DNA from: an archaeon
GTDB lineage: Archaea; Hydrothermarchaeota; Hydrothermarchaeia; Hydrothermarchaeales; Hydrothermarchaeaceae
Direction of reading: 5' to 3'
DNA: 5,307 bases
Assembly: GCA_018830205.1 (NCBI GenBank)
Contig: JAHJSX010000025.1
Span: forward strand, 1-5,307
Shown: one piece after another, positions 1-5,307 of the stretch
Layout of the letters: each line of letters starts with the position of its first letter
Numbering within the stretch: position 1 is the stretch's first letter
Notes under the pieces: generated by a model
Database searches by the model: none
What the model saw: only the letters and a program-made list of their open reading frames with translations
Told to the model about the DNA's origin: nothing
Program-made: the position numbers and the translations under genes

Positions 1-1091
1 AGCTTTGAAATCTCATGCTTTAGTTTTCCAATATCTTTTTCGTGTTCTTTATTCTCTTTCAAAAGTTCCTCTATGTCGCTTTTTGCGGCGGATGCCCCTT
101 CAAGGGCCTGCGATTTTCTGTCCTCAAGAAGCTTTGTGTCGCTTTTTGTCGTCTCGAACCTATCGTCGTGATACTTCATCTCGTTTTTTGCCCTTTCAAC
201 CTCTTTAAAAACAGAAAAGTGCTCGGTCTCCTCTTTTAGCACAATGTCTGAGTTTAGCTTCTCCACTTCCTTTCTTTTTACAGCGAGTTTCTCGGAAAGT
301 GTGTCAATGTAGTTCTGGAGCTTGTCTGTCCTTTTTTCGTGCTCTGCCTTGCGTGCCTCGTGCTTTTTTGAATCTTCAGCTATCTTTAGCTGCTTTGAAT
401 GTAGCACTGTTCCCTTTTTCGCCCTTATCTCGCCTTTTAGTTCCTCGTGGCGAAGCGCGTCCTGCCTATCTTTTTCAAGCCGCTTCATCTGGGTCCTGAC
501 CTCCCGCAGCACTGCTCCAGCGTTAGATACATTGTCGGATACCTTCTCAAGCTCCCTCAATGCTTTTCTTTTTTTGTCGTCGTACTCGGCAATGCCTGCA
601 ATCTCATCAATTATCCCTCGGCGCTCTACCGCATCCATGTCTATGATTCTTGTCACATCGCCCTGCAGCACTATGTTGTGGCCGTCTGGATGCACGTTGG
701 CAGGCGCGAGCACGTCCAGAATCTCGTTTCGCGTTGTCCGCTTTCCATTGAGCCTGTAAACGCTGCTCCCGGTAAGGTCTATGGTGCGGGAAATCTTTAT
801 CTCCTTTGAATCAATCGGGATGTCGCGCGCGGCATTGTCTAGGTACAAGGTTACAGATGCCTGCTTGGAGGGTTCTCCCTTTTTCCCGCCGTTGAAAATC
901 AAGTCGCTGAAGCGCTCTGCACGAAGGCTCTTCGAGGAGCTTCTGCCAAGGACAAAACATATCGCGTCCACGATGTTGCTCTTGCCCGAGCCGTTTGGCC
1001 CGACAATCGCCGTAAAACCCGACGGGATGGGTATGGAAATACGCCTGAAAGACTTGAAGTTCCGCAGTGAAACGCGTGAGATGTGTATCAT
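1..1091 (-). CDS. smc: Chromosome segregation protein SMC, N-terminal part (3' end outside window)
   Basis: This is the N-terminal 363 residues of an SMC ATPase, the core of the condensin-like complex that folds and segregates the chromosome in the cytoplasm. The frame is open from ATG 1091 to the left edge. Seen directly: the Walker A loop GPNGSGKS at residues 31-38 followed by NIVDAICFVLG, a Q-loop glutamine near 143 in HNIVLQGDVTRI, and the SMC-typical stretch ERRGIIDEIAGIAEYDDKK near 157-174. From about residue 175 the protein becomes a long charged, heptad-like coiled coil rich in Lys and Glu. Known SMC proteins are about 1,150-1,200 residues, so the hinge, second coiled-coil arm and C-terminal ATPase half (signature and Walker B) should lie left of position 1. 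The start is chosen because MIHISRVSLRNFKSF has the usual SMC N-terminal form and a TATA box lies about 26 nt upstream. The neighbouring lipoprotein is transcribed divergently. Identity is near certain. Confidence 0.96.
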   Translation of the reverse strand, partial: MIHISRVSLRNFKSFRRISIPIPSGFTAIVGPNGSGKSNIVDAICFVLGRSSSKSLRAERFSDLIFNGGKKGEPSKQASVTLYLDNAARDIPIDSKEIKISRTIDLTGSSVYRLNGKRTTRNEILDVLAPANVHPDGHNIVLQGDVTRIIDMDAVERRGIIDEIAGIAEYDDKKRKALRELEKVSDNVSNAGAVLREVRTQMKRLEKDRQDALRHEELKGEIRAKKGTVLHSKQLKIAEDSKKHEARKAEHEKRTDKLQNYIDTLSEKLAVKRKEVEKLNSDIVLKEETEHFSVFKEVERAKNEMKYHDDRFETTKSDTKLLEDRKSQALEGASAAKSDIEELLKENKEHEKDIGKLKHEISK

Positions 1092-1111
1092 TGATTAGGA
1101 CTTGTAAAGAA

Positions 1112-1122
1112 GGTATAAATTA
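1112..1122 (-). promoter_or_regulatory. Archaeal-type TATA box of smc
   Basis: Read on the minus strand this is TAATTTATACC. The core TTTATA (1114-1119) is centred about 26 nt before the smc ATG. In archaea the TATA box is centred near -26, so this spacing puts transcription start at or next to the start codon. No Shine-Dalgarno sequence is seen between box and ATG, which fits a leaderless mRNA. The assignment rests on motif and spacing only. Confidence 0.6.
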
Positions 1123-1140
1123 TTTTGCTTTTTACGGCCA

Positions 1141-1156
1141 TTTCTGATACCAGAAA
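1141..1156. repeat. Short perfect inverted repeat (6-bp arms, 4-nt loop)
   Basis: TTTCTG (1141-1146) and CAGAAA (1151-1156) are exact reverse complements separated by ATAC. The repeat sits between two divergent promoters, upstream of both TATA-like boxes. It could bind a dimeric regulator or be chance; arms of this length occur randomly at an appreciable rate. Confidence 0.35.
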
Positions 1157-1234
1157 AGGTTCAATCCGTCAAGATAAGTACCATATGTACCGTTGGGCGG
1201 CGCGGATATCGTCCTTAATTCAGGGTATTTGAAA

Positions 1235-1243
1235 TTATTTAAT
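1235..1243 (+). promoter_or_regulatory. Possible TATA-like box of the Cys-cluster lipoprotein gene
   Basis: TTATTTAAT lies in an AT-rich stretch and its core (1238-1243) is centred about 30 nt before ATG 1271. This is slightly longer than the 26-27 nt seen at the other genes here and would give a leader of a few nucleotides. No Shine-Dalgarno motif precedes the ATG (the last bases are TAAACAGAAA). Confidence 0.4.
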
Positions 1244-1270
1244 GTTAACATTTCCGGATATAAACAGAAA

Positions 1271-1759
1271 ATGGCAAAAATTAAAACGATAAACTATCGG
1301 TTTTTTGGAATCATTGTTGTTGCTGCCCTTTTGGCTGGATGCACGGGTGGGGCTTCGAACAATAGCGCCGGAGAACCGACGAAAAGCGGCTACGAGTTTT
1401 ACAGCGTCGAAGAACAAACCCCTATTTTCATATCCTACTACAACTCGATAAAACTGACACCCGCGCAGGAGAAAATAAAAAACGATGCGCTTTCAAGAAT
1501 GCCTGCCCCCTGCTGCACTGACTACTCCATGGCCAGCTGCTGCTGTCCCTGCAACTTTGCAAAAAGCACCTGGGGGCTTGCGGCCCATCTTATCGTGAAC
1601 GAAGGATACAATGCTGACCAGGTAGAGGATGCAGCCAACACGTGGATTGCCTTTGCCTATCCCAATGGCTACGAAGGAGATGCCTGCTACGAAGGCAGAT
1701 GTGGTGTCGAATTCGAAAATGACGGCTGCGGCGGCATGACCGAGCAGTTGATAATCTAA
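1271..1759 (+). CDS. Small predicted lipoprotein with a dense cysteine cluster, function unknown
   Basis: The protein has 162 residues. Residues 1-24 form a lipoprotein signal peptide: a basic start (MAKIKTINYR), a hydrophobic core (FFGIIVVAALLAG) and a lipobox LLAGC with the acylated cysteine at 24. A short Gly/Ser/Asn-rich tether follows. The folded part carries Cys 81, 82, 90, 91, 92 and 94 (CC-x7-CCC-x-C), then a conserved-looking STWGLAAHLIVNEGY, and a C-terminal set at Cys 139, 144 and 153 ending in NDGCGGM. The arrangement loosely recalls exported PCYCGC-type proteins of unknown function, but I cannot assign a family. Metal binding, such as copper, iron or a cluster, is an inference from the Cys pattern. 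ATG 1271 is preferred over an upstream TTG at 1193 because it places the signal peptide at the N-terminus. The deaminase begins 50 bp downstream but has its own promoter. Confidence 0.87.
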   Translation: MAKIKTINYRFFGIIVVAALLAGCTGGASNNSAGEPTKSGYEFYSVEEQTPIFISYYNSIKLTPAQEKIKNDALSRMPAPCCTDYSMASCCCPCNFAKSTWGLAAHLIVNEGYNADQVEDAANTWIAFAYPNGYEGDACYEGRCGVEFENDGCGGMTEQLII

Positions 1760-1780
1760 GAAACGCGAGAATCCGTAAAC

Positions 1781-1786
1781 TTTAAA
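1781..1786 (+). promoter_or_regulatory. TATA-like box of the deaminase gene
   Basis: TTTAAA, within AAACTTTAAACC, is centred about 26.5 nt before ATG 1810, the standard archaeal spacing for a leaderless start. No ribosome binding site is visible between the box and the ATG. It lies in the short gap after the lipoprotein stop codon, so the deaminase is probably transcribed separately or from both promoters. Confidence 0.55.
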
Positions 1787-1794
1787 CCTCCGCG

Positions 1795-1809
1795 GCCCTA
1801 AATCAGGGC
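1795..1809. repeat. Perfect inverted repeat abutting the deaminase start codon
   Basis: GCCCT (1795-1799) and AGGGC (1805-1809) are exact reverse complements around a 5-nt centre, and the right arm ends directly before ATG 1810. It lies between the TATA-like box and the start codon, where a bound protein would block transcription initiation. It may be an operator or a coincidental palindrome. A hairpin acting in RNA is unlikely if the transcript is leaderless. Confidence 0.35.
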
Positions 1810-3117
1810 ATGGATGTCCTAATTAAGAACGGTCTAGTCCTGACCATGGACAAGCGCAGGCGGATTCTTAAAAATACGTCTATTGGCATAACTGACGGCA
1901 AAATAACTGACATCGCTGAAGACCTTAAAGGCGAGGCAGACTTCGTTATCGATGCAAGTGATAAAATCGTCATGCCGGGCCTCATAAACGCCCACACGCA
2001 CCTTCCCATGACGCTCCTGCGCGGCATGGCAGACGACCTGCCGCTTGATAAGTGGTTGAATGAGGAGATATGGCCAATCGAGGCGCAGCTTGAGGCAAAG
2101 CACGTCTACGCGGGGGCGCTTCTTGGGTGTCTTGAGATGATACAGTCGGGCACCACCTGCTTCAACGACATGTACTTTTTCATGGACGAGGTGGCACGAA
2201 GCTGCAAAGAAACTGGCATACGGGGCTGCATCTCGCACGCGATGTTTGACTTCGGCGACACCTCAAAAATACCCGAAATGCTGGGGCATGGCAAAGACAA
2301 TATCTCAAAATACAAAAATGGACTGGTCAGGGCCTTCGTGGCCCCGCATGCGCCGTACACCTGCTCGCAGGAGCTTCTATTAAAAGCAAAGGAACTAGCT
2401 GAAGAAAACGAGACGCGCCTGCATATACACATAGCCGAGTCACAAAAGGAGGTAAATGATTCAATAGAGCAAAAGGGTGCGCCGCCGTTCGAATATCTTG
2501 ATAAAATCGGGTTTTTGGACGAGAATGTGATAGCGGTGCACTCGGTCTGGGCAAGCGAAAAAGAGATTGGAATAATGAAAAAGCGAGGCGTAAAAGTCGC
2601 GCACAATCCGATAAGCAACATGAAGCTTGCAAGTGGAGTCGCACCTGTACCTGAATACCTAAAGAAAGGCATCTGTGTTGCCCTTGGGACAGACGGGGCC
2701 GCAAGCAACAACAACCTCAGTATGTTTAGTGAGATGAAGACCTGTGCACTGCTTCACAAGATAAGCAATATGGACCCTTCCACAGTTCCCGCATACAGTG
2801 TCCTTGAGTCTGCCACGATAAACGGCGCCAGGGCGCTCGGCATGGAAGAGGAAATCGGCTCCATCGAAGTGGGCAAAACCGCAGATATTATACTTGTGAA
2901 CCTGAAAAGTGCAAACATGACCCCCCTTACCAATCCTGTTTCTCATATCGTATACGCCGCCAAGGGCTCTGATGTGAACTCGGTGATAGTTGACGGCAGG
3001 ATACTGATGCAGGACAGGGAGCTTAGAACACTTGATTTGGAAGATGTCTTGAAGTTCGCAAACGAGGAAGCCAGAAAGCTCTTTTTGAAGGCCGGAAAGG
3101 AAGATAAGCTGTTTTAA
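1810..3117 (+). CDS. mtaD: 5'-deoxyadenosine / MTA / SAH deaminase (amidohydrolase family)
   Basis: This complete 435-residue cytoplasmic metal enzyme should deaminate adenosine-type by-products of SAM chemistry (S-adenosylhomocysteine, 5'-methylthioadenosine, 5'-deoxyadenosine) to inosine forms and ammonia. Archaeal members are also called DadD. Seen directly: a small N-terminal beta domain (MDVLIKNG...), then PGLINAHTHLPMTLLRG with metal ligands His62 and His64, WPIEAQL with Glu91 (substrate ribose contact in relatives), HAPYTC with His180, HIHIAES with ligand His207 and Glu210, VHSVW with His244, and GTDGAASNN with ligand Asp295. The C-terminal beta domain holds GSIEVGKTADIILVNL. All expected metal and catalytic residues are present, and length is normal for the family. 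Start ATG 1810 fits the family N-terminus and the TATA spacing. The exact preferred substrate cannot be read from sequence. The gene ends 2 bp from the stop codon of the convergent Cys-rich gene. Confidence 0.95.
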   Translation: MDVLIKNGLVLTMDKRRRILKNTSIGITDGKITDIAEDLKGEADFVIDASDKIVMPGLINAHTHLPMTLLRGMADDLPLDKWLNEEIWPIEAQLEAKHVYAGALLGCLEMIQSGTTCFNDMYFFMDEVARSCKETGIRGCISHAMFDFGDTSKIPEMLGHGKDNISKYKNGLVRAFVAPHAPYTCSQELLLKAKELAEENETRLHIHIAESQKEVNDSIEQKGAPPFEYLDKIGFLDENVIAVHSVWASEKEIGIMKKRGVKVAHNPISNMKLASGVAPVPEYLKKGICVALGTDGAASNNNLSMFSEMKTCALLHKISNMDPSTVPAYSVLESATINGARALGMEEEIGSIEVGKTADIILVNLKSANMTPLTNPVSHIVYAAKGSDVNSVIVDGRILMQDRELRTLDLEDVLKFANEEARKLFLKAGKEDKLF

Positions 3118-3119
3118 AG

Positions 3120-4673
3120 TTACGCCTGTTCCCTGTATACCTTCTTGCACTCTTCAAGCGTCTCGATGTCCTGGCAGATTGTTCCCTGCTTCATCTCATC
3201 AAATATCTGCTTTTTCTTTGCGTTGACCTTTGGAACCGTGTTTTTCTCGACATATCCGCGGATGAATCCTGGCACTTCATCTGTCACAACCGGCTCCTCA
3301 TCAAGCGTGAAACATGACTCGTAGTCCTTCTGTTCGATGCACATTTTAACAAGCTCCTTTTTATGCTCGCAGAAGGCCCTGATTTTTCCCTTCGGAGCTA
3401 TTGAACAGTCGCATTTTGTGGAATCGTCCATGCACTCAAGAATCATGGCCCCGACCTTCCTTGCTGCGTTTCCCTTTGAGGCACTCGCCCTTGCATCCCT
3501 TAGCTTGCCAATCATTGTATCAAGAGGGCCGGTCATGAAATATGGCATCCCCTCTGGGAGATTTGGAGCCGCTTCAAGCGTTGTGCATGCGTCGTAGTCA
3601 TCGGCGTAGCACCTTATCTGGAGCTCCTTCATCCGCTCGCAAAAGGCGGCGGCATATTCGGGAACGGTATCGCACTCGCATTCTTCAGGACTGCTTATGC
3701 ACTGCGTGATTATCTTTGCCGCTCCTCTCGTCGCTTTTTCCTTTTCTGCCTCGACATAAGAACTGTAAGTCTTCGCAAAGTACTGGCCAAGCCATGGAGG
3801 CATCCCGGTGGGGTAGATTTCTGTGTCCTCCAATTTCTCGCAGTAATAACCCTTGTACTTGCAGTCAAGGCCGTAGCCCTTCTGGACCTCGCAAAAAGTA
3901 ACATATTCTTCCTCAGGAAGCCCAAGTTCGCTGCAGTCGCATTCATCAACGTCCCTGAAGCACTTGCTGAGTGCCCCTTTGATTGCACTGTCTATTTGGC
4001 CAAGCGCCTCGGACTTTTTGGCCTCGCACTGTGCCTTTGCCTCTGCAATTTCTATCTCGGAGCAGTCGCATGCGACCGGGTTTTCCCTGCATGCCGCTTC
4101 TATCCTCTCTTTCATCTCGCGGCCCCTTGAAAGCTCTTCTTCGCACTGTGCTCTTCCTTTCTCGTTTTCAATTGAATCGCAACTGCAACCCTCAAGGTCG
4201 GCAATGCATTCGGCTATCTTCTCGGTCTTCTGCTTCTGCGCCTCGTATTTTGCATCGATTACGGCCAGCTCACACTCGTCGCGTCCCTGGGGGCTTTCAA
4301 TCTGCGAGCAGTCGCAGGCATCTATATCCTTCCTGCACTCTGCCTCAATCTCTGCCCTTTGCCCCTCCATCTTTTCAATGCCTGCCTGGCGTTGTGATTC
4401 GCAGCTATTTCTTTCCTGAACGCATTTGTCATAAGCCTCCTGGGCCTGCGGGTCTTCAGCCTCCAGCAGGTCCTCGCAGGGTATGCCGTCGCATGAGCAT
4501 GAATATGGGTCTGCCATGCACTGCGCCGTTATCTCCTCCTTCATTGCAAGCGCTGCGGCCTTGGCCTCGGCTATCTGTGCCGCTCTGTCGTCCTCCTGTG
4601 CCGCCAGAAGCGGGAGTGAAAAAAACAATGCTAGCATTACAAAAAGCTGTGCCCTCTTTCCGATGCCTGTCAT
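3120..4673 (-). CDS. Secreted cysteine-rich repeat protein (38 Cys), function unknown
   Basis: The protein has 517 residues and I recognise no family. A cleavable signal peptide spans about residues 1-25 (GKRAQ, then a hydrophobic core ending LPLLAA), with no lipobox and no C-terminal anchor, so it is probably released or held by other means. The body is a tandem repeat of C-x6-C-x-C-x(10-13)-C, with first cysteines at 113, 156, 195, 238, 325 and 414. A shorter variant starts at 52, and the motif often reads CDCSEI. Charged alanine-rich helices link the units. Spacing is about 39-43 residues in the N-terminal half and 87-89 in the C-terminal half. There each unit is followed by a second module with a Cys pair (271/278, 355/363, 445/454) and a G-M-P or V-P-G turn. 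The 38 cysteines, all after the signal peptide, suggest many disulfides or bound metal. ATG 4673 is chosen for the signal peptide and TATA spacing. Confidence 0.9.
   Translation of the reverse strand: MTGIGKRAQLFVMLALFFSLPLLAAQEDDRAAQIAEAKAAALAMKEEITAQCMADPYSCSCDGIPCEDLLEAEDPQAQEAYDKCVQERNSCESQRQAGIEKMEGQRAEIEAECRKDIDACDCSQIESPQGRDECELAVIDAKYEAQKQKTEKIAECIADLEGCSCDSIENEKGRAQCEEELSRGREMKERIEAACRENPVACDCSEIEIAEAKAQCEAKKSEALGQIDSAIKGALSKCFRDVDECDCSELGLPEEEYVTFCEVQKGYGLDCKYKGYYCEKLEDTEIYPTGMPPWLGQYFAKTYSSYVEAEKEKATRGAAKIITQCISSPEECECDTVPEYAAAFCERMKELQIRCYADDYDACTTLEAAPNLPEGMPYFMTGPLDTMIGKLRDARASASKGNAARKVGAMILECMDDSTKCDCSIAPKGKIRAFCEHKKELVKMCIEQKDYESCFTLDEEPVVTDEVPGFIRGYVEKNTVPKVNAKKKQIFDEMKQGTICQDIETLEECKKVYREQA
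3446..4520 (-). repeat. Protein-level tandem repeats (C-x6-CxC-x~11-C) within the Cys-rich gene
   Basis: Seven copies of a four-cysteine unit lie in the translated gene. Quartets are at residues 52/59/61/66, 113/120/122/134, 156/163/165/177, 195/202/204/216, 238/245/247/261, 325/332/334/345 and 414/421/423/435. Cys 84/91 may be a degraded copy. The x6 and x1 spacings are invariant while the last gap varies. The repetition is clear in protein but diverged in DNA, so it is an old internal duplication rather than a recent nucleotide repeat. Coordinates are approximate and span the first to last unit. Confidence 0.85.
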
Positions 4674-4696
4674 GATAAAATAGTTGATGTTTTATG

Positions 4697-4704
4697 TATA
4701 TAAA
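4697..4704 (-). promoter_or_regulatory. TATA box of the Cys-rich secreted protein gene
   Basis: Read on the minus strand this is TTTATATA, a near-ideal archaeal TATA box, centred about 27 nt before ATG 4673. The bases just upstream (GTTGAA) would be the position of the TFB recognition element, and they include the TGA stop of the truncated DUF3494 gene. No Shine-Dalgarno sequence lies between box and ATG, which again suggests a leaderless mRNA. Confidence 0.7.
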
Positions 4705-4705
4705 T

Positions 4706-5307
4706 TCAACTCTTTTGGGCGCCGTTGCCCACTGTGAGATCTTGCGCTATCTGGAAGATGAAGACAGCGCTCGCGTTGCCCTGGCAGTCGAGAGTGACAT
4801 CGGTTGGTATTATCAAGCCAGTGCCCCATTTGTAAACACCGGGGGTGAGTGTCATCCCGCCGATATTTCCGGCTCCGAGTTCAGTGACATTGGGCGCTCG
4901 CCCGGCGGCATCGGTGTAAGCTGTTTCCATGTCGCTTATAGCCGTAGTCATAACAGATGGCGTTGGGGGCGTATAGTCGGCTGCATATATTTTTCCAGTC
5001 ACTAAAGATGATGTCGAAAATTGATTAGAGGAATCCATTATTAACCCAAATCCAGTAATGGCAGTGCTGTCGATTGGGCTCACTCCAATGTCTCCAACAA
5101 TTGAGGTGGTTCCAGTGGTTGAAACCCCTGATTTTGTCAATATAACAAAATTGCCGGCTGTTCCGAGGTTCACTGCTGCTTGCGCACTGCCAGTTGCGGG
5201 AGTGGGAGTTGTGGGAGTACCGCCGCCGCCGCCGCCGCCAGTTGAGGGGGGGTAAGTTGAAGGAGGAGGGGTTGTAGTTTTAGGAGTTGTAGTTGAGGGG
5301 GGAGGTG
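4706..5307 (-). CDS. Surface protein with Pro/Thr linker and truncated DUF3494 ice-binding-type domain (5' end outside window)
   Basis: The frame is open from the right edge to TGA at 4706-4708, giving 199 visible residues. Residues 1-22 form a Pro/Thr/Ser linker, 23-29 a seven-glycine run and 30-44 a TPTTPTP-type spacer. From residue 45 the DUF3494 (ice-binding protein) domain begins: VNLGTAGNFVILTKSG, SIVGDIGVSP, ITGFGLIMDSS, KIYAADY, TELGAGNIGGMTLTPGVYKWGTG and VFIFQIAQDLTVGNGAQ. Known members are extracellular beta-solenoids that bind ice or act in adhesion. The domain should continue for roughly another 50-60 residues, but here it ends after GNGAQ with KS and a stop, 32 bp before the next start codon. 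It is therefore probably a broken gene or an assembly junction. A GTG at 5171-5173 could be read as a start, but it lies inside the domain motif and the frame continues upstream without a stop, so the true start is beyond the window. Confidence 0.88.
   Translation of the reverse strand, partial: PPPSTTTPKTTTPPPSTYPPSTGGGGGGGTPTTPTPATGSAQAAVNLGTAGNFVILTKSGVSTTGTTSIVGDIGVSPIDSTAITGFGLIMDSSNQFSTSSLVTGKIYAADYTPPTPSVMTTAISDMETAYTDAAGRAPNVTELGAGNIGGMTLTPGVYKWGTGLIIPTDVTLDCQGNASAVFIFQIAQDLTVGNGAQKS
5174..5305 (-). other. Low-complexity Pro/Thr/Ser and poly-Gly linker region
   Basis: This stretch encodes 44 residues in frame with the DUF3494 domain. The motif PPPST occurs twice, plus a shorter PPST, with Thr runs and one Lys between. 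Then come seven glycines (5219-5239, six GGC codons and one GGT) and a TPTTPTPAT spacer. Such linkers usually connect an exported domain to an anchor or a second domain, and the Thr/Ser density suggests O-glycosylation. What lies upstream is outside the window. Confidence 0.8.

Larger units (their letters stand above)
1092..1270. other. Divergent intergenic region between smc and the lipoprotein gene
   Basis: This 179-bp gap separates the two divergent start codons. It holds the smc TATA box at its left end and a weaker AT-rich box for the lipoprotein at its right end. Between them are a perfect 6-bp inverted repeat (1141-1156) and a near-palindrome around CATATG (1178-1190). A GGTTCAATCC string near 1158 resembles a tRNA T-arm, but no tRNA fold surrounds it. 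The in-frame TTG at 1193 would extend the lipoprotein by 26 residues, but it would bury the signal peptide and pass through the candidate promoter, so I do not use it. Confidence 0.7.

Noticed and set aside
322..759. A 145-codon open frame on the plus strand inside the left part of the window
   Set aside because: It is antisense to the SMC coding sequence, which shows strong Walker A, Q-loop and coiled-coil signatures; the opposite frame has no recognisable features.
1155..1200. A tRNA-like GGTTCAATCC string
   Set aside because: The loop is one base short of a typical T-arm and no acceptor, D or anticodon stems can be formed around it.
1193..1270. N-terminal extension of the lipoprotein from TTG 1193
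   Set aside because: It would add 26 residues before the signal peptide and run through the candidate promoter; ATG 1271 gives a normal signal peptide with lipobox.
2106..2714. A 202-codon open frame on the minus strand
   Set aside because: It is fully antisense to the deaminase, whose motifs and metal ligands are all intact, and it has no domain signature or promoter of its own.
3983..4675. A 230-codon open frame on the plus strand opposite the Cys-rich gene
   Set aside because: The minus-strand reading has a signal peptide, a TATA box at the right distance and regular cysteine repeats. The plus-strand reading is Ser/Pro/Arg-rich in a way expected from antisense of Cys/Glu-rich codons.
4694..5005. 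A 103-codon plus-strand open frame over the end of the DUF3494 gene
   Set aside because: It is antisense to clearly recognisable DUF3494 sequence and overlaps the minus-strand promoter; no supporting features were seen.
5171..5173. GTG as the start of the DUF3494 protein
   Set aside because: This codon is the Val of the domain's opening VNLGTAGNF motif, and the frame continues upstream through a linker with no stop to the window edge.

Overview
The window looks like a piece of an archaeal chromosome. Four genes have a TATA-like box centred about 26-31 nt before the start codon and no recognisable Shine-Dalgarno sequence, which suggests archaeal leaderless transcripts. The SMC protein and the deaminase fit an archaeon, and the remaining genes encode exported, Cys-rich or Thr/Pro-rich envelope proteins. 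The lineage cannot be fixed from the sequence; an uncultivated (possibly DPANN-like) archaeon is a weak guess.

Layout, left to right. (1) 1-1091, minus strand: the N-terminal 363 residues of a chromosome-segregation SMC ATPase, with the 3' part outside the window. (2) 1092-1270: a divergent intergenic region holding the smc promoter, the lipoprotein promoter and a small inverted repeat. (3) 1271-1759, plus: a small lipoprotein with an unusual CC-x7-CCC-x-C cluster. (4) 1810-3117, plus: a complete amidohydrolase of the 5'-deoxyadenosine / methylthioadenosine / S-adenosylhomocysteine deaminase family, with its own TATA box and a short perfect inverted repeat between that box and the ATG. (5) 3120-4673, minus: a secreted 517-residue protein with 38 cysteines, built from repeats. 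Its stop codon lies 2 bp from that of the deaminase. (6) 4706-5307, minus: a 5'-partial surface protein with a Pro/Thr/Ser linker, a seven-glycine run and a DUF3494 ice-binding-type domain that ends early, right at the promoter of the Cys-rich gene.

The genes do not form an obvious single pathway. smc (chromosome maintenance) and the deaminase (salvage of SAM by-products) are cytoplasmic housekeeping genes. The other three encode proteins predicted to act outside the membrane. The items most worth a second look are the repeat architecture of the Cys-rich secreted protein, the Cys-cluster lipoprotein, and the abrupt loss of the DUF3494 C-terminus at the promoter of the next gene. I saw no RNA gene, CRISPR array, insertion sequence or intrinsic terminator.
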